From Blautia sp. An249 (GTDB lineage Bacteria; Bacillota; Clostridia; Lachnospirales; Lachnospiraceae): a stretch of DNA of 64,000 nt. The translations under genes and the position numbers were made by a program. This document shows, piece after piece, positions 58,776 through 64,000 of this stretch. The stretch's first letter is position 1. Each line of letters opens with the position of its first letter. Under the pieces are notes generated by a model that did not search any database, was not told the origin of the DNA, and was given only the letters and a program-made list of their open reading frames with translations. The DNA is taken from positions 124,001 through 188,000 of the forward strand of contig NZ_NFJL01000003.1 of the NCBI RefSeq assembly GCF_002159835.1, read 5' to 3'.

Positions 58776-60266
58776 TTAACTGTAATAATATGCGTCAAAA
58801 ATCGCTCCGGCAATGGGAACGGCGGCCTCGCTCCCTGTTCCACCGCTCTCCACGATAATACTCACTGCCAGATCCGGATTTTCCGTATTGGAAAATCCCA
58901 CAAACCAGGAATGACTCTCTCCGGTGTCCGTATATTCCGCAGAACCTGTCTTTCCTGCCACACTGTATCCTCTTCCGTTTAAAGAGGAGGCAGTTCCGCT
59001 GGTAACCACCTGCTGCATCAGTTTATTTAAAAGATTTGCCTCCTGAGTGCTTAGCAGACGTCTGTAAACCTCCGGTTCCGTCCGGCTTACAGATTCTCCC
59101 TGATAATTCTGCACCTGATCAATCATATAAGGTTTCATCAGCACCCCGTTATTGGCAATTGCACTGGTAATTAAAGCCATATGCATAGGAGATACCAGAG
59201 TATTTCCCTGTCCGATGGAGGTCTGCATGATCAGAGGATCCCCGGAACTGTTGTTCAGGGAAAAGCTGCTTCTTTTATAATTCATTGTCAGCGGAAGCTT
59301 CTGGTTAAACAGAAGGGAATCTGCCGTATCGTCCAGAGAAGACCCTCCCAGATCCAGTCCCATTTGTGCAAAAGCGCAGTTACAGGAATTGGCAAAAGAA
59401 GAATACAGATCCTGCTGTCCGTGAACAGCTCCTCCGTAACACTGAATCGTATGTTCCTGCCGGGTAATGGTTCCCTGGCAAAGATAGGAAAATCCCTCCA
59501 GAGTTTTATGTTCCCGGTAATAATCCAGAGCCGTCACAATTTTAAAAGTGGATCCGGGAGGATACTGGCCCTGAGTAGCCCGGTTTAAAAGGCTGCTGTT
59601 GCTTTCATCACTGATGAGATATTCCCAGTCACTTCCGATGGTATTGGGATCAAAATCCGGTTTGCTTACCATGGCCAGAATTTTCCCCGTAGACGGCTGC
59701 AGAACTACCACAGCGCCCCGTCTGTCTCCCAGGGCATTGTAAGCTGTAACCTGCAGATTGGCGTCCAGCGTAGACACTACCGTATCCCCTGTGTTTTTCT
59801 GTTCCTGAAACTGGTTTTTCATCTGTTCCAGGAAAAAGGCATGGGAACTCAATAGCTGAAAATTCGCTTCTGACTCCAGTCCGCTCTTTCCCTGATCCGC
59901 ATATCCTACTGCATGGGCGAAAATATTGGAATAAGGATAGACCCTGGTCTCATTTCCCTCTCCGTCCACATCGGTACGGGCTAGCACTTCCCCGTCCGAA
60001 GAAAGAATGGTTCCCCGGACAACCCGATCGGCAAAGGTGTCCTGTCTGGTATTATAGGGGCTGTTGATAAATTCTTCGCTTTTCACAGCATCATAATAAA
60101 CCAGGTATCCAATCATGGCCACAAAGATAAAAACAAAGAAATACGAAACAATGGCATATTCCCGGTTTTTTGCCCGTTTCTTTTTCTTTCTCATTTTTTC
60201 ATCGTATTTCGCCTGCTTTTTCAGTTCTTTTTGCTGTTTCCTGCTTAAGTCTTTCAAATTCCTCAT
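58776..60266 (-). CDS. Class B penicillin-binding protein (PbpA/FtsI-like transpeptidase)
   Basis: A 496-residue transpeptidase paired with the SEDS protein upstream. A basic cytoplasmic tail (about 1-38) and one transmembrane helix (about 39-60) precede a reduced dimerisation domain and the transpeptidase domain with S-TFK (YPPGSTFKIVTA, about 240), S-C-N (FANSCNCAF, about 300) and K-T-G (AGKTGSAEY, about 440). It is much shorter than the PBP2 at the window start and lacks its insertion. ATG 60266 lies 68 bp inside the SEDS gene in another frame; an ATG at 60194 would avoid overlap but would remove part of the tail. Similar short PBP/SEDS pairs accompany divisome or sporulation functions; which one applies here is not clear. 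Confidence 0.9.
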   Translation of the reverse strand: MRNLKDLSRKQQKELKKQAKYDEKMRKKKKRAKNREYAIVSYFFVFIFVAMIGYLVYYDAVKSEEFINSPYNTRQDTFADRVVRGTILSSDGEVLARTDVDGEGNETRVYPYSNIFAHAVGYADQGKSGLESEANFQLLSSHAFFLEQMKNQFQEQKNTGDTVVSTLDANLQVTAYNALGDRRGAVVVLQPSTGKILAMVSKPDFDPNTIGSDWEYLISDESNSSLLNRATQGQYPPGSTFKIVTALDYYREHKTLEGFSYLCQGTITRQEHTIQCYGGAVHGQQDLYSSFANSCNCAFAQMGLDLGGSSLDDTADSLLFNQKLPLTMNYKRSSFSLNNSSGDPLIMQTSIGQGNTLVSPMHMALITSAIANNGVLMKPYMIDQVQNYQGESVSRTEPEVYRRLLSTQEANLLNKLMQQVVTSGTASSLNGRGYSVAGKTGSAEYTDTGESHSWFVGFSNTENPDLAVSIIVESGGTGSEAAVPIAGAIFDAYYYS

Positions 60267-61554
60267 CCTCGTCTTCTCTCAATATATACAGTCCCTGGAT
60301 AATTGCCAGCATAATAATTGTACTCATCACAGAACTTCCGCCATAGCTGACCAGGGGAAGGGTAATACCTGTCATGGGAATAAATTTGGTAGCCCCTCCA
60401 ATGGTAAGAAATACCTGGAACGCATATTCCGTGCCAAGACCAAGAGCAATCAGTTTATAAAAAGGATTCTTAATCTGCAGAGAAATATTTACAATCATCA
60501 GAAAGAAACTCATGCAGACCAGAATCATACAAATGGCAAAAAGTCCGCCCAGTTCTTCACAAATGGCACTGAATATAAAGTCATCCGTTACCACGGGAAT
60601 ACTTTTGGGAGAGCCCTGGCACAGTCCCATGCCGAACCAGCCTCCGGTTCCGATGGCAAAAAGCGACTGAACAATCTGATAGCCTTCCTCATTATAAACT
60701 GCCATGGGATCCTTCCAGGCCACCACTCTCTGACGGACATGTCCGAACAGAAAATAAGCGATTACCGACGCCCCTGCGCCTCCGCCGAATCCGATGGCCA
60801 GATAACGCAGTTTTTTCGTCGCTACATAAATCATAACCAGGTAGGTAATAAAGAATACCGCCGCGCTTCCCAAATCCCGGCAGAAAACCAGAATCAGCAC
60901 ATGCAGACCGCCGATAATCGTAGCCTTTACCACCTGGGAGAAACTGGCATCATTCCACAGAAGAGCCGCCATAAAGAAAACGAAGGTAATTTTAATAACC
61001 TCCGTGGGTTGAAAGCCCATGATAGAAAGCTTGGCTCCATACGTGGTCTGGGCCAGAACCAGCACCATCGTCAGCAGCAGGATACCCGCGCCTGCGTAAA
61101 CCCAGGTAAGCTTTTTCAGAAATTTCATTTTCCGAATCATAACCGGAATAATAAGACTTAAAATACAGGCTGCCGAAACAATCAGAAGCTGCTTATTGGC
61201 CTTCTCCATATCCAACCGGCAAAGCATAATAAAGCCGATGCTAAGAAGCATACACATATTGTTAATCAGAAGCAGCGAAGCCTTTTTATAAAATATCCGG
61301 AATAAAATCTGTACGGCGGCGAACAGTCCTGTCATTTCCACATAAAACAGAATCACCTCAAAGTCCTCTGTAATCAGATAGATATTTAAAAACGCCGTAA
61401 AATTCATAAAGAACGTAAGCATAATCTGTTTCCGCAGCAAATGGCGCTTCTCCTGTTCATCTGTGTAGCGGAACATATGAAAGCACTGAAAAGTGTATAG
61501 AATCATAAGCGTCAGAATCAGATATTTTGATAATTCAATAATTACATTTATCAC
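60199..61554 (-). CDS. FtsW/RodA/SpoVE family peptidoglycan glycosyltransferase
   Basis: A 451-residue SEDS protein with about 12 helices. The first third carries two or three additional helices compared with the RodA at 4.1 kb, including YVEMTGLFAAVQILF. SEDS signatures: LSIMGFQPTEVIKITFVFFMAALLW and the end LPLVSYGGSSVMSTIIMLAIIQG (with FIPMTGITLPLVSYGG). The C-terminal tail is charged and overlaps the partner transpeptidase gene by 68 bp. Start ATG 61554. Confidence 0.92.
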   Translation of the reverse strand: MINVIIELSKYLILTLMILYTFQCFHMFRYTDEQEKRHLLRKQIMLTFFMNFTAFLNIYLITEDFEVILFYVEMTGLFAAVQILFRIFYKKASLLLINNMCMLLSIGFIMLCRLDMEKANKQLLIVSAACILSLIIPVMIRKMKFLKKLTWVYAGAGILLLTMVLVLAQTTYGAKLSIMGFQPTEVIKITFVFFMAALLWNDASFSQVVKATIIGGLHVLILVFCRDLGSAAVFFITYLVMIYVATKKLRYLAIGFGGGAGASVIAYFLFGHVRQRVVAWKDPMAVYNEEGYQIVQSLFAIGTGGWFGMGLCQGSPKSIPVVTDDFIFSAICEELGGLFAICMILVCMSFFLMIVNISLQIKNPFYKLIALGLGTEYAFQVFLTIGGATKFIPMTGITLPLVSYGGSSVMSTIIMLAIIQGLYILREDEDEEFERLKQETAKRTEKAGEIR

Positions 61555-61562
61555 GTTTCCAC

Positions 61563-63752
61563 CTACTCTACTCCCCGTTTGAAATGCCCTTTTGTAAAAT
61601 CGCGGGCCGGGGGTTCTGTCTCATACTTATAAGTATCTGTAAAATCTTTTAAAACTTTTTTTACTTCCGCCTGGTTTTCCACTGTAAAAGCCATCCGAAG
61701 AGATGCCGGCTGAAGGTTCTCTGCCTGTTTCCATTCTGCCAGAAGGCCATACGGCAGATGGTTGTAAATCACGTTATAACACTTTTGATTTTCCCCATTC
61801 TGCCAGGGATCGCAGACACAGACAACGGGAAACTTTTTTCCCTTCCGGTCTTTCATATAAACCCGGCCGCCTTCCCTGGTGCACCGGTACAGGTTCTTCC
61901 GGACACACTGAGCGGAAACCATCAGGGGCAGATACCCGTAAATCATAAGCTCACTGCTGTGGTTATCCCGGTGAAGCAGCTCTTTGTAATTCAGTTCCAG
62001 GGGAACACCGTCACGGAGAACGGATTTCTCCCCAAAAAATACCTGTGCCTCCCGGTTCCAGGTATACAGAGAAGGATCCATTACACAGTAAGAACTCCAT
62101 CCCCTTTCCCAAAGGGCGCCAAAGGCTTCCAGAGAAGATACGTAAAATCCTTTTGCCCCCTTCTCCAGAGCTTTTTCCATACGGCTGAGAATCTCAGTGG
62201 GAATTTCTCCCCTTACTATTCTGGGAAGCAGCAGATACAGCTCTTTTTCATTATGAACGCCCTTTTCCAGGGCTTCTTCTATACAGGAGAGCGGACCGTA
62301 AATTCCTGCCAGCTCCCGGCACTTTAGACAGGCCGCAAACTGCTCCCTGGTTTCACAGCTTGCATACAGCGGCAGGGAAGATACCCTGGTCTTTGGTACA
62401 GACTGGTTTCCGGATAGTTTCTGATGCTCTTCTCTGACAGGAAGAATTCTCCGATAAGAGGAGAGAATCTGCTCCTGTAACTGCTCCAGGGCTTCTCTTC
62501 TCATACGGGAGAGCACCTTCATGGGGATGAAAATATTCTCATCCATTTCCAGATGGAATTCTTCAAAGCAAAAAGGCGTGTTGCCCAGTTTATTCATCTG
62601 TTCCAGAATCCGCTCCCTGGTCACCGGCTGTTTCTGCGCCTTTTGCACCAGTCCGTCTGTAAGGGTCACCTGATTTTTCCCGAAAGATACCTCTAGTATA
62701 GCAGGACTTTCCGAAAAGAGTATTAAATTTCCCTTAATTTTTTCTTGTTTCTTTCTAATCTCAAAAGTCTCTCTGGTTGTCTTTTTTTCATTTTCAAAGG
62801 CCATCATCCAGGGACCGTTATGCTGTTTATAATACCCCTGGTTAAAGCCTCCCCGGCTGAAAAGCTCCTGCAGAAGCCTTTCATCCTCTTCTTCCGTCTG
62901 ATAGGCCGCTTTTATCAGTTCTTCCTGATCCGGTTTTCCCTGAAACTGTCTTTCCAGTTCCAGATACCGATCCAGATATTTTCTGTAGACGGAAACCACT
63001 CCCGAGGTATAGGCTGCCTGCTTCATTCTTCCTTCAATTTTGAAAGAAGAACATCCTGCCTGTATAATTTCAGGCAGCAGTTTCAGAGCGCATAAATCTT
63101 TGGGACTTAAAAGATGGGTGCTCTTTTTATAGGTTTTTCCATCCCGGGAAGGCTGGTAGGGAAGCCGGCAGGGCTGGGCACAGCGCCCCCGGTTTCCGCT
63201 TCTGCCTCCCAGAATGCTGCTGAAGAGACACTGGCCCGAGTAGCAGTAACAAAGGGCCCCGTGTATAAACACCTCCAGTTCCAGGGGACTGGCCCGATGG
63301 ATTGCCTTTAATTCCTTCAGAGACAGTTCTCTGGCCGGCACCACCCGGCTGGCTCCTTCCTCTTCCAAAAGCTTTACCGAATGAATGCCGGTTACCGTCA
63401 TCTGGGTGCTGGCGTGAAGAGGCAGACCGGGAAAATTCCTGCGGATAAAACGCAGTACCCCGAGATCCTGAACAATCACACCATCCAGCCCCCGTTCATA
63501 AAAAGGAGCCAGGTATTCATATAAGAGTTTTTCCATTTCCTGATTTTTCAAAAGCGTATTTACTGTCAGATAAAGTTTTTTACCATAAATATGGGCTTCA
63601 TCGATAGCAGCAAGGAGCTCTTCTTCTCTGAAATTCTGTGCATAGGCTCTGGCCCCGAATTTCTCTCCTCCTGCATAGACAGCATCTGCGCCTGCGTAAA
63701 TGGCGCCGAGGAAACTTTCGTAAGAGCCGGCGGGCGCTAACAGTTCTATCAT
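61563..63752 (-). CDS. U32 family peptidase (collagenase-like; RlhA/TrhP type)
   Basis: A 729-residue protein. MIELLAPAGSYESFLGAIYAGADAVYAGGEKFGAR (in pieces) is the hallmark N-terminal barrel; the Cys-rich segment GALCYCYSGQCLFSSILGGRSGNRGRCAQPCRLPY holds iron-sulfur-type cysteines (in parts). The C-terminal half is the DUF3656 region. Relatives hydroxylate rRNA or tRNA pyrimidines (RlhA, TrhP) rather than cleave collagen, so RNA modification is the better guess. ATG 63752 is chosen: a longer frame upstream runs through a hairpin terminator and lacks conservation. Followed by the SEDS gene after 9 bp. Confidence 0.9.
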   Translation of the reverse strand: MIELLAPAGSYESFLGAIYAGADAVYAGGEKFGARAYAQNFREEELLAAIDEAHIYGKKLYLTVNTLLKNQEMEKLLYEYLAPFYERGLDGVIVQDLGVLRFIRRNFPGLPLHASTQMTVTGIHSVKLLEEEGASRVVPARELSLKELKAIHRASPLELEVFIHGALCYCYSGQCLFSSILGGRSGNRGRCAQPCRLPYQPSRDGKTYKKSTHLLSPKDLCALKLLPEIIQAGCSSFKIEGRMKQAAYTSGVVSVYRKYLDRYLELERQFQGKPDQEELIKAAYQTEEEDERLLQELFSRGGFNQGYYKQHNGPWMMAFENEKKTTRETFEIRKKQEKIKGNLILFSESPAILEVSFGKNQVTLTDGLVQKAQKQPVTRERILEQMNKLGNTPFCFEEFHLEMDENIFIPMKVLSRMRREALEQLQEQILSSYRRILPVREEHQKLSGNQSVPKTRVSSLPLYASCETREQFAACLKCRELAGIYGPLSCIEEALEKGVHNEKELYLLLPRIVRGEIPTEILSRMEKALEKGAKGFYVSSLEAFGALWERGWSSYCVMDPSLYTWNREAQVFFGEKSVLRDGVPLELNYKELLHRDNHSSELMIYGYLPLMVSAQCVRKNLYRCTREGGRVYMKDRKGKKFPVVCVCDPWQNGENQKCYNVIYNHLPYGLLAEWKQAENLQPASLRMAFTVENQAEVKKVLKDFTDTYKYETEPPARDFTKGHFKRGVE

Positions 63753-63790
63753 ACCCCTTTTCCGTCCTTTCTTTTTCCAAAGATAAAACA

Positions 63791-63814
63791 AAGGGATTAC
63801 CGAAGCAATCCCTT
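63791..63814 (-). terminator. Hairpin between the probable zapA gene and the U32 gene
   Basis: Minus strand AAGGGATT and AATCCCTT form an 8-bp stem with an 8-nt loop, followed by TGTTTT. May partly terminate transcription after the upstream gene. Confidence 0.55.
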
Positions 63815-63828
63815 CCACTATGTATATT

Positions 63829-64000
63829 TTAATCCTGCAGCATTTCGTCCAGTTCCTTTTCCAGTTCGCTGATTCTGGCACGGAGGCTGTTTTTCTCTTC
63901 TTCTTCCTGATTCAGTTGTTTCTGTGACGCCTCAATCTGCACCTGCAGGGAAATCAATTCATGTTTTAAATCATACATTTCCTGATCTTTCTGCTGCAAA
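63829..64000 (-). CDS. C-terminal coiled coil of a probable ZapA division protein (partial)
   Basis: The gene runs off the right edge; 57 codons remain and end in TAA at 63831-63829. The sequence is a continuous heptad-like helix (MYDLKHELISLQVQIEAS, QEEEEKNSLRARISELEKELDEML). ZapA lies upstream of a U32 peptidase gene in many Clostridia and carries such a coiled-coil tail, so ZapA (an FtsZ-bundling factor) is the most likely identity, but the N-terminal domain is outside the window. Confidence 0.55.
   Translation of the reverse strand, partial: LQQKDQEMYDLKHELISLQVQIEASQKQLNQEEEEKNSLRARISELEKELDEMLQD

Noticed and set aside
60115-61161. 348-codon open frame on the plus strand opposite the SEDS gene
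   Set aside because: Antisense of a membrane protein gene yields a polar His/Gln/Lys-rich product; no start signals and no known motif.
63753-63881. Longer form of the U32 peptidase
   Set aside because: The extension crosses a hairpin and the stop region of the upstream gene and does not resemble the family start MIELLAPAGS.

Overview
The window comes from a low-to-moderate GC, spore-forming member of the Clostridia, most likely family Lachnospiraceae (Blautia-like; the genus cannot be fixed from this sequence alone). Pointers: strong sigma-A promoters (TTGACA/TATAAT, 17 bp spacer), Shine-Dalgarno-led genes with many TTG starts and ATGA-type overlaps, sporulation genes (alpha/beta SASP, GerW/YtfJ, YlbJ), an L27 with the cleavable N-terminal extension plus its protease Prp, a short HisG with HisZ, SepF, a Firmicute-type RecU and LexA, and the paired radical-SAM/DUF2344 proteins beside RNase G. 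It is chromosomal backbone. I see no prophage, transposon, CRISPR array, tRNA or rRNA; the only recombinase is a lone Xer-like tyrosine recombinase.

Layout. 1-6.4 kb (+): cell elongation and division-site block (mreD end, PBP2, minD, minE, rodA, D,D-carboxypeptidase), with no minC at this locus. 6.5-13.3 kb (+): a small P-loop protein with its own promoter and a 22-bp perfect hairpin, then an HlyD-like membrane adaptor, YggS, SepF, YlmH, AroB, LspA and RluD. 13.3-16.6 kb: cytidylate-kinase-like protein, convergent TtcA-like tRNA thiolase, AI-2E-family permease and Dtd. 16.6-19.2 kb: a secreted cell-wall-binding M23 endopeptidase with four 312-bp in-frame tandem blocks. 19.3-21.1 kb: tandem glycine riboswitch controlling an AGCS amino-acid/Na+ symporter. 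21.1-25.2 kb: tyrosine recombinase and rubrerythrin (-), glyA and self-regulated lexA (+).

25.4-39 kb (-): ribosome-linked genes rplU-prp-rpmA-obgE-yhbY-[nadD-yqeK fusion]-rsfS; a glyoxalase-like protein, RNase G, DUF2344 and the B12-domain radical SAM protein; and hisZ-hisG-hisD-hisB-[pseudoHisF-HisI-HisE]. 39-47.6 kb (-): recU, lepB, an RluA-family pseudouridine synthase, an unknown membrane protein, YgiQ, a HAD hydrolase, a small alarmone synthetase, an M23 peptidase and pepD. 47.7-51.7 kb: ylbJ against a DivIVA-like coiled-coil protein, coaD, rsmD, mgsA, then a SASP convergent with a histone-like DUF6465 protein. 51.8-56.2 kb: recG, DAK2 (YloV), Asp23 (YloU) and divergent rpmB. 56.2-64 kb (-): a 45-residue membrane microprotein, gerW, DUF2953, a small unknown, NUDIX, a second transpeptidase/SEDS pair, a U32 peptidase and the end of a probable zapA.

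The window holds two complete SEDS-transpeptidase pairs, two division positioning modules (MinDE, SepF) and several wall hydrolases, so envelope growth is its main theme. No wholly new multi-gene system stands out. The best leads are small: the NadD-YqeK fusion that keeps a fossil ribosome binding site, the HisF-like domain that lost both catalytic aspartates in front of HisI-HisE, the orphan P-loop gene with its hairpin, the exact 312-bp repeats, and a dispersed palindrome found behind two terminators. All family calls rest on reading motifs by eye; no database search was possible.
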